From: Pedobacter psychrophilus
GTDB lineage: Bacteria > Bacteroidota > Bacteroidia > Sphingobacteriales > Sphingobacteriaceae
Length of the DNA stretch: 64,000 nt
Reading direction: 5' to 3'
Assembly: GCF_001652725.1 (NCBI RefSeq)
Contig: NZ_LWHJ01000022.1
Location: 558,001 to 622,000 of the forward strand
Numbering within the stretch: the stretch's first letter is position 1; each line of letters begins with the position of its first letter. This document shows positions 43,301 to 52,026 of the stretch, piece by piece. Below the pieces are notes generated by a model that saw only the letters and a program-made list of their open reading frames with translations, ran no database searches and was not told where the DNA came from. Both the position numbers and the translations under genes were made by a program.

Positions 43301-44087
43301 TACAGATGTAATTACTAATAATTTAATTGACGATGATTTAAATGATCCTGGGAAAGTTTATAAAATTGGTTTAATTTTTCCTTCGGCTGGAACATATTAT
43401 GTTGGCATACAGTTTAACGGTGCTACAATTTTTAGGAGTAATGCAGGGGTTAATAACATACCTATAAAACTCGGAACCGATTTAATATCATTAAATGGAG
43501 CTTATTCATCTACGACTGGTATCATTACTACTTCTTATTACTATTTTTATAACATGCTTTTTAAGTCGTTAGGCTGTACAAATGGTGTAAGAATACCAGT
43601 TATTTTAAGCAAACCAACAATTACACAAAGTGGTACTTCTTTAGTTTCTAGTTACGGGTTAAAATATCAATGGTTTGTAAATGGAGTTATTGATCCTAGT
43701 AATACAACAAATACTTACAATCCTACGACGTCTGGAGTTTATAGAGTAGAAATTGTTAGCCCTTCTGGATGTGTAACCACATCTACAGATTTTAACTACG
43801 TATTGTCTGCTATTAAACCATCAGATGCCGCAGAAATTGGTTTAAACATTTATCCAATACCTACAAAAGGAGTTTTAAATCTTTCTTTTGATGTACTTAA
43901 AAAGGAAAATTTAGAAATAAAAGTGAATAACATTGTTGGTCAAGAAATGTTTAATAGAACATTTAATAATTTTTCGGGTAAATTTAATCAAGCTTTAGAT
44001 TTAAAAACCTTAAATGATGGAACTTATGTTTTATCATTAAAAATTGGATCTAAATATTATACTCAAAAATTTATATTGGAAAAATAG
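40326..44087 (+). CDS. Secreted S8 (subtilisin) peptidase with GEVED domain and T9SS sorting signal
   Basis: A 1253-residue secreted protease. A signal peptide (1-20, FSFSFAQ) is followed by the S8 domain with Asp130 (KIGIWDGG), His161 (QHATHVAGTM), the oxyanion Asn in SAGNN and Ser389 (LSGTSMSSPN). A GEVED domain follows (about 595-740, IFIDWNGDGDFDDLGEI), then CARDB-like and immunoglobulin-like segments (NFGNNVISNIPITI). The last 75 residues (IYPIPTKGVLNLSF to the end QKFILEK) form a type A T9SS sorting domain, so it is delivered to the cell surface by the T9SS. The gene ends in a terminator and stands alone. Confidence 0.92.
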   Translation: MTKKYLLAYLLVFSFSFSFAQEGNKLVSEIQFQKLQILSSQFRETSDENRNRAFALAAKNNWVTFRVQKDGTIISLQGVDDLGLPLYLKTENNIIASGTTRTNSFYDGGSLGLTLNGSSDNLVGKIGIWDGGIILPEHQEFQGADGSRIVQIDNPNNGSQHATHVAGTMIATGINPIARGMAWGLKKLYAYDFNSDVSEMTTAASQNMIISNHSYGYISGWNYNTSTNPARWEWYGAPNTTEDYKFGFYDDSARDWDKICYNAPYYLPIKSAGNNRSENGPSVGTEYYGFNTGSSNLVNKGPRPSSISSNDSYDIVSTTGTAKNILTVGAINGLPFGSNSTNDINISSFSSWGPTDDGRIKPDLVADGVQLTSTSNESSKAYATLSGTSMSSPNISGSLILLQEYYSKLNNGAFMRSASLKGLAIETSDEAGVTLGPDYIYGWGLLNVERAGELIKLNGTKSLIAERTLTQGEIYNLQVTTSGYGPLKVTICWTDPEGAPGVTGTLNSRTPKLVNDLDLRIIKDANTFFPWKLDPNNPANAAVQTDNIVDNVEQITVPNSVPGQIYTIRISHKGTLTKGPQAYSIIASGIGGNVYCISAPTNSTDSRIDKVVLNTINNTLPNTCRTYSDFKSITTSLEAGKTNPFTVSLGSCGTTQNKFAKIFIDWNGDGDFDDLGEIAATSGLITSNSDFLGTITVPTNVVINNTTVIRIVTSEVNSSDLILACGSYTKGETQDYTINFIKPSNDVGIIAFNNFEDNICETNGLNFSVKIKNFGNNVISNIPITITLSNNTTIIKTITQNYTGIINPNFEADLKINADFVVVKGQTYSANAKTELIGDAISNNNAISKSFSVIVPQGIKNAIIAECDNAKGNYQLSGEADGNIFWYTNANDALPITTGNILVSSLPANNTLFAGLNDFKSYFGAANKKVYSGGNYSGNFGPKPIFTVKSPMVLDSALLYVSQTGQLIFTVETSSGEVLSSSTVNVTRTKTTTDVITNNLIDDDLNDPGKVYKIGLIFPSAGTYYVGIQFNGATIFRSNAGVNNIPIKLGTDLISLNGAYSSTTGIITTSYYYFYNMLFKSLGCTNGVRIPVILSKPTITQSGTSLVSSYGLKYQWFVNGVIDPSNTTNTYNPTTSGVYRVEIVSPSGCVTTSTDFNYVLSAIKPSDAAEIGLNIYPIPTKGVLNLSFDVLKKENLEIKVNNIVGQEMFNRTFNNFSGKFNQALDLKTLNDGTYVLSLKIGSKYYTQKFILEK

Positions 44088-44108
44088 AAAATTAGATTTT
44101 GATGTATT

Positions 44109-44136
44109 GCGAGTAGATTTTAATTAATCTATTCGC
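44109..44136 (+). terminator. Terminator of the S8 peptidase gene
   Basis: GCGAGTAGATT and AATCTATTCGC pair with one G-U around a 6-nt loop and are followed by eight Ts. It lies 21 nt after the stop. Confidence 0.85.
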
Positions 44137-44229
44137 ATTTTTTTTATTAAAACAATTTACTTTTGAGAAAGATTCAGTTTTTTCTAAAATAAGAATAGTT
44201 AATTTTAGCATTGAAATTTTCGTACAATT

Positions 44230-44739
44230 ATGACGGCAAAAAAAGTATTAATATTAGACCACCAGCAAATACAGCAAAAAATCAACCGTATTGCTCATCA
44301 AATTTTAGAAGATAATTTTGACGAAAAAGAAATAATTTTAGCTGGTGTTGTTATTAGAGGATATAAACTAGCTTTAAGATTAGAGAAAGTGTTGAAAGAG
44401 ATTGCCGATTTTAAAATAACAATTGTAAAGTTAGAATTAGAAAAAGACAGTTCTAAATTAGAATCTAAGATTGATATCCCTTTAAAAGAATGTGAGAATA
44501 AGGTTATAATTTTAGTTGATGATGTTTTAAATAGTGGCAGGACTTTAGCCTACGGTTTAGGTGTTTTTTTAAACATCCCTCTTAAAAAATTAAGGTCAGT
44601 AGTTCTAATTGATAGAAGTCATAAAAATTTTCCGGTATCTCCAGATTTTGTTGGACTAGAACTTTCAACAATATTAAAAGAACATGTTTCTGTTATCTTA
44701 GATGAGGAACGAGAAGATGATGAGGTTTATTTAAAATAG
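44230..44739 (+). CDS. Phosphoribosyltransferase, PyrR-like
   Basis: A 169-residue type I phosphoribosyltransferase. The PRPP-binding loop is VIILVDDVLNSGRTLAYG, the typical DD-x-x-x-x-G-R-T signature. The N-terminus (LILDHQQIQQKINRIAHQI) matches PyrR or a hypoxanthine-type enzyme. PyrR controls pyrimidine genes and can act as a uracil phosphoribosyltransferase. No RNA-binding or attenuator context can be shown here. It stands alone, convergent with aroK. Confidence 0.82.
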   Translation: MTAKKVLILDHQQIQQKINRIAHQILEDNFDEKEIILAGVVIRGYKLALRLEKVLKEIADFKITIVKLELEKDSSKLESKIDIPLKECENKVIILVDDVLNSGRTLAYGLGVFLNIPLKKLRSVVLIDRSHKNFPVSPDFVGLELSTILKEHVSVILDEEREDDEVYLK

Positions 44740-44783
44740 CTTTCAAAAGCTATTTGAATAGTATAAATATTGTTTAAAATCCT

Positions 44784-45308
44784 TTAAATATTCTCTAATG
44801 CTTCAACAATCGTTTCCACATTTAAATCAACACCTTTTAAAATAATTTGAGCTTTATTATAGAAGGGCTTTCTTTCAGATAGTTTCATTTCAATAAATGT
44901 TGTTAATTCTTCATAGCTTTTACCTTTCACTAAGGGTCTTTCTACTCGGGCATTAATTAATCTATCTGCTAAAACTTTAACAGGTGTATCAATAAAAATA
45001 GTCAGTCCATTGTTGTTCATCCAATCCATATTTTCAAAAAAACAAGGTGCTCCACCGCCTGTTGCAATAACAACATCTTCCGCAAAAGCAGACTGCTGCA
45101 ATACTCCTTTTTCTTTTTCTCTAAATCCGTTTTCTCCAAAATTTGCAAACATCTCTGGAATACTCATTTGGTTTTTTAGAACTATTAAATCATCTAAATC
45201 AATAAATGTTTTGTTTAATTTGGATGCTAAGGCTTTGCCCATTTTGCTTTTTCCACAACCCATAAAACCTACTAAAAATATCTTTTTATTGATGTTTATC
45301 TCGTTCAT
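44784..45308 (-). CDS. aroK: Shikimate kinase
   Basis: A 174-residue P-loop kinase. The Walker A is FLVGFMGCGKSKMGKAL, the shikimate-binding Asp-Arg positions are in DLDDLIVLK and NGFREKEKGVL, and GGGAPCF is the third conserved block. The lid arginine is in ARVERPLVKGK. It phosphorylates shikimate in aromatic amino acid synthesis. It is 45 nt downstream of the cryptochrome gene on the same strand, in an unrelated pathway. Confidence 0.92.
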   Translation of the reverse strand: MNEININKKIFLVGFMGCGKSKMGKALASKLNKTFIDLDDLIVLKNQMSIPEMFANFGENGFREKEKGVLQQSAFAEDVVIATGGGAPCFFENMDWMNNNGLTIFIDTPVKVLADRLINARVERPLVKGKSYEELTTFIEMKLSERKPFYNKAQIILKGVDLNVETIVEALENI

Positions 45309-45353
45309 TATTAATGATGTTCTCGTTTCAACGAATATTAGAATTTTTAATAA

Positions 45354-46742
45354 TTAATCCAATATTTTCTTGATAAGATTGATGGCTCTATTCCACTTTG
45401 GATAAACTTCAATAGGTTTTGGATAATCAGAAACTTCATATTCCCACGGAATTAAAACTTCAATATCATTCTTGTCGTTTAATTCAGGAATCCATTTCCT
45501 TATATAATCTTGAGCTTTATATTTATTAGATTGATGTACTGGGTTTGTATAATAAATTTCAAAAGCCTGCATGTGCCAGTTCATCCAATTACTACTTACA
45601 TCATAATCTATTAATTGACTTTCAAAATATGCAGCACCCCAAGTCCAATCAATATTCAAATCAAAAACAAAATAACTAGCACAATTTACTCGACCTCTAT
45701 TGCTAATGTAACCAGTTTCATTCAATTGCCGCATGTGCGCATCAATGAAAGGAATTCCTGTAGTTCCTTTACACCATCTTTTAAATTTATCAATGTCATT
45801 TTCGAAAACAATTTTTTTATTTTTATAACCTTCAGTTTTAAAGATTTTATCTCCAAACCTCATTCCTTTAAATGTGAAATAATCTCTCCAAACCAATTCA
45901 AAAACTAACCACCAAGTACTTTGGTTTTTTTTGATTTGTTGTTCATATTCTTTTACGGTTTCGTAAATAGTTCTCGGAGAAATGCAACCCAAAGCCAAAT
46001 ATGGGGAAAATTTAGAGCTGTAATCCAACCCATCAGATTTATTTCTGCTCCATCTATAACCTGTCAAAAGCTCAGATTTAAAAGTATAATATTGCAGCCT
46101 CTCTAATGCTAAAGATTCGCCACCCATTAATAATGGATTTGTATTTTTATATTCTTCCTCTGTAAAACCATATTTTTTATAAGAAGGAAACGGAGTACTT
46201 TTCGCCTCTTTAAAACCTGCCAATTTTTTAGGTAATCCTAATGTTTTTCTGGGTTCTGATTCTTTTGATGCTGGAATTCTGTAAGCTTTGCTAGTTAAAG
46301 GAATACTGGATATTTCAAATGGGATATCATCTTTATGATAAAGCGTCTTACCCCAATAAAAATGAAAGTTAATTTTTGTTAAAACTTTTTGTACATCGCC
46401 GACTAATTTTATTTCTTCGCTTGCATATTCTTCTTCTGCATAAATATCGGTAATTTTAAAATCTTCAACTATTTTGGATAGTGTTTCAATTGCAGATTTA
46501 TCGCTAATAATCAAATGCCCACCAATATTTTCTAAGTTTTTTTTTAAATCTAAAACAGATTGTTCTAAAAATTTAAATCTATTTATATCTGCTTTTTTAA
46601 ACCCTAAATCCAGCTCTCTAAAATGATTTCTTTCTAAACAATAGCAAAATATTAATTCATCACATTGTTCAATTGCCCTTACTAAGGATTCATTATCATT
46701 TAATCTTAAATCGTTTTTGAACCAAACTAATCCTCGCTTCAT
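45354..46742 (-). CDS. DASH family cryptochrome / photolyase
   Basis: A 462-residue flavoprotein. The N-terminal antenna domain starts KRGLVWFKNDLRLNDNESLV. The FAD domain contains GYRWSRNKSDGLDYSS, FSPYLALGCISPRTI, ELVWRDYFTFKGMRFG and ASYFVFDLNIDWTWGAAYFE, with the WMNWHMQAFEIYYTNPVHQS block. The last two carry the electron-transfer tryptophans. DASH proteins repair cyclobutane dimers in single-stranded DNA or sense light. The gene is 62 nt downstream of the DppB-like permease and is probably separately controlled. Confidence 0.92.
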   Translation of the reverse strand: MKRGLVWFKNDLRLNDNESLVRAIEQCDELIFCYCLERNHFRELDLGFKKADINRFKFLEQSVLDLKKNLENIGGHLIISDKSAIETLSKIVEDFKITDIYAEEEYASEEIKLVGDVQKVLTKINFHFYWGKTLYHKDDIPFEISSIPLTSKAYRIPASKESEPRKTLGLPKKLAGFKEAKSTPFPSYKKYGFTEEEYKNTNPLLMGGESLALERLQYYTFKSELLTGYRWSRNKSDGLDYSSKFSPYLALGCISPRTIYETVKEYEQQIKKNQSTWWLVFELVWRDYFTFKGMRFGDKIFKTEGYKNKKIVFENDIDKFKRWCKGTTGIPFIDAHMRQLNETGYISNRGRVNCASYFVFDLNIDWTWGAAYFESQLIDYDVSSNWMNWHMQAFEIYYTNPVHQSNKYKAQDYIRKWIPELNDKNDIEVLIPWEYEVSDYPKPIEVYPKWNRAINLIKKILD

Positions 46743-46803
46743 AAATTAGGTTTTAAAGAATTTGTGAAGACTTATTTACAAAAACAATTCCACTAAATTA
46801 ATT

Positions 46804-47859
46804 CTACAGTTTAACTCTTGGGTCTAAAACAACGTAAAGTAAATCAGCTAAAATATTAATGATTACAAACATAAAAGCAATAAACAGAATTGCGCCCATC
46901 ACTACAGGTAAGTCTGCCATTTCTAAAGCATCAACGGTTGCTTTACCCAAACCGTTATAACCGAAAATATATTCTACAAAGAAAGAACCTGCTAATAAAG
47001 AAGCAAACCATCCCGAAACTGCTGTTACAACAGGATTTAAAGCATTTCTTAAAGCATGTTTTATAATGATTTGATAATTATTTAAACCTTTTGCTTTTGC
47101 AGTTCGGATAAAATCTTGCCCCAAAACATCTAACATAGAACTTCTTGTTAATTGCATAATAATTGCCAAAGGTCTCAATCCTAAAGTGAACATGGGTAAA
47201 ATCAAGTTTTTCCAAACAATAACTTGTCCGTTAAATGGATCATAATCATATAAACTACCCGACATTTTTAAATCTGTATAATCGCTTAAAAGAAAGCCGA
47301 ATAGCCAAGCTATAATTATCCCGGCAAAAAAAGATGGAGCAGAAATTCCTAAAATTGAAACTGCAATTGCACTCTGATCAACCCAAGTATCTTTATAAAC
47401 AGCAGCCAAAACGCCTAATCCAATTCCTAAAATTGTGGCAAAAATCATTGCTGAAATTGCTAAAACCAATGTGTTTGGAACGGTTTCGTATAAAATTGAA
47501 GTAACTTCTCTTTTTGTTTGATAAGAGCGCCTCAGGTATGGAAATTTTATAACCAAAGCTTTTTGGTTGCCAATGGTAAAAAGTTTTTGATAATGATATT
47601 TATTTTGGGAAAGAGAATCAGCATCATGAATTGCCAAAGGCGATAAATCATTAATATAATATAGAAATTGGATATGAATAGGTTTATCCAAACCAAACTC
47701 TTTTCTTACGGCTTCTAAGGATTGTACATCAGAACGTTGACCCTGTGTCATCCTTGCTGGATCAGCGGGTAAAATGTTAAATAGAAAAAAAATGACAATC
47801 ACTACTCCAAGCAAAACGGCTAATCCGTAACCAATTTTTTGAAGTAGGTATTTTAACAT
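46804..47859 (-). CDS. ABC transporter permease, DppB family
   Basis: A 351-residue permease with six transmembrane segments and the EAA-type loop of binding-protein-dependent importers (DFIRTAKAKGLNNYQIIIKHALRN). The first segment precedes a long periplasmic part (about 30-130). DppB members carry dipeptides or nickel as heterodimers with a DppC partner. No DppC, ATPase or binding protein gene is nearby, so a subunit must be elsewhere or the protein has another job. The start overlaps the DoxX stop by one base, so the genes DUF1599-doxX-dppB form an operon. Confidence 0.87.
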   Translation of the reverse strand: MLKYLLQKIGYGLAVLLGVVIVIFFLFNILPADPARMTQGQRSDVQSLEAVRKEFGLDKPIHIQFLYYINDLSPLAIHDADSLSQNKYHYQKLFTIGNQKALVIKFPYLRRSYQTKREVTSILYETVPNTLVLAISAMIFATILGIGLGVLAAVYKDTWVDQSAIAVSILGISAPSFFAGIIIAWLFGFLLSDYTDLKMSGSLYDYDPFNGQVIVWKNLILPMFTLGLRPLAIIMQLTRSSMLDVLGQDFIRTAKAKGLNNYQIIIKHALRNALNPVVTAVSGWFASLLAGSFFVEYIFGYNGLGKATVDALEMADLPVVMGAILFIAFMFVIINILADLLYVVLDPRVKL

Positions 47860-49028
47860 TATTGTTTGCTGAAGTATTTATCTGCTAATTCGTTATAGGT
47901 TGGTAAAGATGAAGATGGCCATTTATTAATAATAACACCATCTTTTAACAAAATCAAACCAGGATTAGAGCGAACCATACTTTTTAAAGGAACAGCATCA
48001 GCATAAAATATCTCTGTTAATAAATTAAGTTTTTTTGATAAACGGCTGGCATCTTGTGCAGAATTTGATGTTAAAAATACTGTTCTAATATTAAAATTAT
48101 CGACAGCATTGATGGCAATTGCATTAATATCACCTAAAGATTTTTCGTTTATATCTGACAGTTTCCAGCCAACGGCAACTAAATTATAATACGGATTTTC
48201 AAAAATTTCTTTGGTATAACCAACGCCTTGAGAGTCGAAAACATTTAAGTCTTTAATTTTAGGTTGATAACCAGCTTTAATCAATTTAGGATCAGATGAT
48301 GAAACCAATTCCCAATCTTTATTTTCGTAAATCTTAGTGGATAGGTATTCTTTGTCACTCATCTTTTTGTCTTCACCAGTTTTTTTATTTTTCAGAGTAT
48401 AAGTTATTTCAAATTCATCCTGCGGCGCACCTTCTGGAATCTTCATCGATTCATTAATATTTGAACCTATTTTGTAAGGCAAAAAATCTATTATCGGTAA
48501 AAATGTATAAGTGTATAAACCAAAAATTAAAGGAAAACCCACAATAAATAAACTGGCAATTCTTCTATTGCTTTGATTATTTGTAATTGGTTTTAAATTC
48601 TGTTTTTTTATAAATAGAAATACAATTAGAATTAATAAAACTAAATCTTTAGAAAATGATTGCCATGGAGTTAATGGAATAGCATCACCAAAGCAACCAC
48701 AAGTTTTAACGACATCAAAAAAAGCGGAATAAAATGTTAAAAAAGTGAAAAATACAATGAGGAGGAGTAAGCCCCAAATTACTTTTTTAGCGTAGAATCC
48801 TGTTAAAAGAAAAAAACCTAAAATTACTTCTAGGGCACATAAAAATATTGAAGCAAAAACAGAAATAGGATTTAAAAAAGTGATATGAAAAACTTCAAAA
48901 TATTCTTCTAGTTTATAAGAAAACCCTAAAGGATCATTCAGTTTTATTAAACCCGAAAATATAAATAACAAGCCAACTAAAACTTTTGCAATAGTTATTA
49001 CGATGTTTTTCTTATTCATGCTATGCAA
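47859..49028 (-). CDS. DoxX family protein (BT_3928 type) with C-terminal thioredoxin-like domain
   Basis: A 389-residue membrane protein. The N-terminal part has four transmembrane helices of the DoxX fold (LFIFSGLIKLNDPLGFSYKL; FLLTGFYAKKVIWG) with the Cys pair KTCGCFGDAI near residue 110, as in MauE/DoxX proteins. After a fifth helix (about 160-178), the C-terminal part has a thioredoxin-like look (VFLTSNSAQDASRLSKKLNL; NPGLILLKDGVIINKWP) but lacks a C-x-x-C. A redox or sulfur-related job is likely but not shown. The start may be the Met at 49019. It overlaps DUF1599 by 8 nt. Confidence 0.8.
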   Translation of the reverse strand: MHSMNKKNIVITIAKVLVGLLFIFSGLIKLNDPLGFSYKLEEYFEVFHITFLNPISVFASIFLCALEVILGFFLLTGFYAKKVIWGLLLLIVFFTFLTFYSAFFDVVKTCGCFGDAIPLTPWQSFSKDLVLLILIVFLFIKKQNLKPITNNQSNRRIASLFIVGFPLIFGLYTYTFLPIIDFLPYKIGSNINESMKIPEGAPQDEFEITYTLKNKKTGEDKKMSDKEYLSTKIYENKDWELVSSSDPKLIKAGYQPKIKDLNVFDSQGVGYTKEIFENPYYNLVAVGWKLSDINEKSLGDINAIAINAVDNFNIRTVFLTSNSAQDASRLSKKLNLLTEIFYADAVPLKSMVRSNPGLILLKDGVIINKWPSSSLPTYNELADKYFSKQ

Positions 49029-49563
49029 CTCCTAATTTTATCAAAGCAAAAATGGCATAATTAACCATGTCTTGATAATTTGCTTTTACACCTTCAGATG
49101 CTAAGGTTTTACCATCATTATCCTCAATTTGTTTAACTCTTAAAATCTTCATCAAAATTAAATCAGTTAAAGAACTTACCCTCATATCTCGCCAAACTTC
49201 TCCATAATCGTGATTTTTATCTAACATCAAATCTTTAGTTTCTCTAACTTTTTGACTAAAAGTAATTTCTACATCATCTGGATTTAACTCCTGAGGAGCA
49301 TCAGCAGTTAGTTCTAATTGCATAATCGCAATGATGCAATAATTGATGATGCCAACGTATTCTCCAATAATATCATCGCCAACTTTATTGATTTTTTTAT
49401 CCTCTATGGTGCGGATACGTTGTGCTTTAATAAAAATTTGGTCTGTAATAGAAGATGGTCTTAATATTCGCCATGCAGTACCATAATCCCTGGTTTTTTT
49501 AATAAAAAGTTCTTTACAAATCTTAACGATAGCGTCGTACTCTGAGGAAGTGTTATGTGCCAA
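49021..49563 (-). CDS. DUF1599 protein with two internal repeats
   Basis: A 180-residue cytoplasmic protein of the DUF1599 family. It has two copies of one module: KKTRDYGTAWRILRPSSITD and later KNHDYGEVWRDMRVSSLTDL. The function is unknown. The repeated D-Y-G-x-x-W-R and S-S-x-T-D residues suggest a ligand-binding or dimeric fold. It is the first gene of the minus-strand operon with DoxX and DppB and divergent from folP (55-nt gap), a common Bacteroidota arrangement. Confidence 0.87.
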   Translation of the reverse strand: MAHNTSSEYDAIVKICKELFIKKTRDYGTAWRILRPSSITDQIFIKAQRIRTIEDKKINKVGDDIIGEYVGIINYCIIAIMQLELTADAPQELNPDDVEITFSQKVRETKDLMLDKNHDYGEVWRDMRVSSLTDLILMKILRVKQIEDNDGKTLASEGVKANYQDMVNYAIFALIKLGVA

Positions 49564-49618
49564 ATCTTTTTTTATTGTTTTGTAATACTGATAAATTAAT
49601 CCCTAATTTGTCGGTTAA

Positions 49619-50476
49619 ATGACGGCTAAAGATACATTTTTTAAAATAAACACCACCTTGAATGCAGGCGGAAAACTGCTTGATTTAACTTCACCAATTG
49701 TAATGGGTGTGTTAAATATAACTCCGGATTCTTTTTTTGAAGGAAGTAGGACTCAAACTGAAAAAGCTATTATTCTCCAAGCCGAAAAGATGCTTTCAGA
49801 AGGAGCAGATATTTTAGATTTAGGTGCATATTCTTCTCGTCCGGATGCGGATGACATTTCTGAAGAAGAAGAGGAAGGAAGATTATTACTGGCCTTGAAC
49901 GCAATAGTTAGAAAATTTCCTGATGCTATAATTTCTGTAGATACGTTTAGGGCAAGCATCGCCGAAAAGGCAATTGAAAACGGAGCTCATATCATCAATG
50001 ATATTTCTGGCGGTAATTTAGATAATAAAATGTTTGAAACTGTTGGTAAGTTAAAAGTACCATACATTTTGATGCACATGAAAGGTACACCACAAACCAT
50101 GAAAAATTTAAATCAATATGATGATATGCTTCAAGAAATCTGTTATTATTTTTCAGAAAAGATTGCAGCCTTAAAGAAAGCTGGAGTAAAAGATATTATT
50201 CTTGATCCAGGATTCGGTTTTGCAAAAAACATAGAACAAAACTTTGAATTGCTTAATAAATTATCAGACTTTAAAATTTTTGAATTGCCAATTTTAGCGG
50301 GTTTATCGAGAAAATCAATGGTTTGGAAAACCTTAAAAATTAAACCCGAAGAAGCCTTGAATGGTAGCTCTATTTTAAATACGATTGCGATACTTAATGG
50401 TGCCAACATTTTAAGAGTTCATGATGTAAAGGAAGCAAGGGAAGTTATAAGCTTATTAAATCATTTAAAACAATAA
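49619..50476 (+). CDS. folP: Dihydropteroate synthase
   Basis: A 285-residue TIM-barrel enzyme that joins p-aminobenzoate to dihydropterin pyrophosphate. Conserved pieces are VMGVLNITPDSFFEGSR, LDLGAYSSRPDADD with the loop Ser-Arg, DTFRASIAEKAIENGAHIIND, LMHMKGTPQTM and DPGFGFAKN, and AGLSRKSM near the end. It has no accessory domain. Sulfonamides bind the same site; no resistance insertion is visible. cdaA follows after 35 nt, so they may share a transcript. Confidence 0.93.
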   Translation: MTAKDTFFKINTTLNAGGKLLDLTSPIVMGVLNITPDSFFEGSRTQTEKAIILQAEKMLSEGADILDLGAYSSRPDADDISEEEEEGRLLLALNAIVRKFPDAIISVDTFRASIAEKAIENGAHIINDISGGNLDNKMFETVGKLKVPYILMHMKGTPQTMKNLNQYDDMLQEICYYFSEKIAALKKAGVKDIILDPGFGFAKNIEQNFELLNKLSDFKIFELPILAGLSRKSMVWKTLKIKPEEALNGSSILNTIAILNGANILRVHDVKEAREVISLLNHLKQ

Positions 50477-50511
50477 TCCGTTTGTTAACAACATTTTCAT
50501 TATTTTGCTAG

Positions 50512-51303
50512 ATGGATTTTTTAGATTTTAGTTTCCTTAAGTTAACAGTATTAGATGTTATTGATATTGTTTTGGTTGCCTTCATCGTCTATTATATCTA
50601 TAATTTAATTAGAGGTACTATTGCAGTCAATATTTTTATAGGTTTTTTATTGATTTATGTGCTCTATTTTTTGACTGACGCTTTAAATATGAAGCTTCTG
50701 TCAGGAATACTAGGAAGCTTTGTGAGTGTAGGATTTATTGCTTTGATTGTAGTTTTTCAGCAGGAAATTAGACGTTTTTTATTAACTATCGGTAAAAACA
50801 TCTCTCTTAAAAATAGAACCTGGCTAAAGTTTATCTTTAAAAAAGAAGAATTAGAAAAAGATAATATGGCGAAGATTAAACCTATTGTTGATGCCTGTAA
50901 AACTATGAAAAAAACAAGAACTGGGGCGCTCATTGTATTTGCAAAATACTTTGATCAGGATGCTTTTGTTAACAGCGGTGAAATGATGGATGCAAAAATA
51001 TCTAAAAGACTATTAGAGAGTATATTTCAAAAACACAGTCCGTTGCATGATGGGGCTGTTATTATCTCAGAAAATAAAATTAAATCTGCCAGTTGTATTT
51101 TACCTTTAACAGAAAATGACAAACTGCCTCCACAGTTTGGTTTAAGGCATAGGGCAGGGATTGGAGTTACAGAATCTAGTGATGCAACTGCACTAATTGT
51201 ATCTGAAGAGACTGGGGAAATTTCATATGCACAACAAGGTAGAGTTAAAATGAACATCAGTTTTACCGATTTAGAAAGGTTACTGAATAAAGATTTTAAC
51301 TAA
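50512..51303 (+). CDS. cdaA: Diadenylate cyclase CdaA
   Basis: A 263-residue membrane enzyme that makes c-di-AMP. Three transmembrane helices (about 18-32, 36-52, 62-80) precede the DAC domain. The motifs DGA (SPLHDGAVIISENKIKSA) and RHR (FGLRHRAGIGVTESSDA) bind and condense two ATP. No CdaR or GlmM gene, the usual Firmicutes neighbours, is nearby. The gene follows folP, a common Bacteroidota order. Confidence 0.93.
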   Translation: MDFLDFSFLKLTVLDVIDIVLVAFIVYYIYNLIRGTIAVNIFIGFLLIYVLYFLTDALNMKLLSGILGSFVSVGFIALIVVFQQEIRRFLLTIGKNISLKNRTWLKFIFKKEELEKDNMAKIKPIVDACKTMKKTRTGALIVFAKYFDQDAFVNSGEMMDAKISKRLLESIFQKHSPLHDGAVIISENKIKSASCILPLTENDKLPPQFGLRHRAGIGVTESSDATALIVSEETGEISYAQQGRVKMNISFTDLERLLNKDFN

Positions 51304-51357
51304 ATCTAAAAACTGGAATATTTTTTGGTTGCCCTAAAGAAAACATTTTAAATTTCT

Positions 51358-52026
51358 ATGAAGGATTATTTTGTTATTGGTGATGTGCATGGCTGCTTTT
51401 ACACTTTAAAGGCTTTATTAAAAAATTGGAATCAAGAAGAGCAACAATTGATTTTTGTTGGTGATATTATTGACCATGGAAATCACAGTCCACAAGTTGC
51501 AACATTAATTAATGATATTCAGAATGAAAATCCAGATACTATAATCCTTCGTGGAAATCACGAACAATTATTAATAAATCATTGCTTAAATGAATATAAC
51601 GATGATTGGTTTCAAAAATCTGGAGAGAAAACATTTAGCCAATATTTAGCAGAAGGCAGAAACATCTCTGATGATGCAAAATGGTTTGCCACATTTCCTG
51701 TTCATTTTAGCGATGAGACTATTTTTGTATCACATGCAGGAATGCCAAAGGCAGAAAACCCATTTGATGCTAATAATATTGATGGCATAGTTTGGCATAG
51801 AAATGAAATTCAAAATTTACCTCAAATTCAAGTTTATGGACATACGCCAAAATCAGAGGCACTATTTGATGCAACCTATAATGCAATTAATATTGATACA
51901 GGAGCATATAAATGCAATAAATTAACAGGAGTACTAATAAATAAATTAGGGGAAATTAAAGACTTGATCAGTATTGAAACTCAAGAGAAAGATTTGCCTA
52001 AATCACAAGAAGAATGCTTAATCTAG
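51358..52026 (+). CDS. Metallophosphoesterase (serine/threonine phosphatase-like)
   Basis: A 222-residue calcineurin-type phosphoesterase. The metal-binding motifs are in order FVIGDVHGCFYTL (D-x-H-G), IFVGDIIDHGNHS (G-D-x-x-D; here DIIDHG), ILRGNHEQLLI (G-N-H-E), SHAGMP and YGHTPKSE. Relatives are bacteriophage lambda-type or bis(5'-nucleosyl)tetraphosphatase (ApaH-like) enzymes, so the substrate is open. The stop overlaps the stop of the convergent response regulator gene by four bases. Confidence 0.87.
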   Translation: MKDYFVIGDVHGCFYTLKALLKNWNQEEQQLIFVGDIIDHGNHSPQVATLINDIQNENPDTIILRGNHEQLLINHCLNEYNDDWFQKSGEKTFSQYLAEGRNISDDAKWFATFPVHFSDETIFVSHAGMPKAENPFDANNIDGIVWHRNEIQNLPQIQVYGHTPKSEALFDATYNAINIDTGAYKCNKLTGVLINKLGEIKDLISIETQEKDLPKSQEECLI

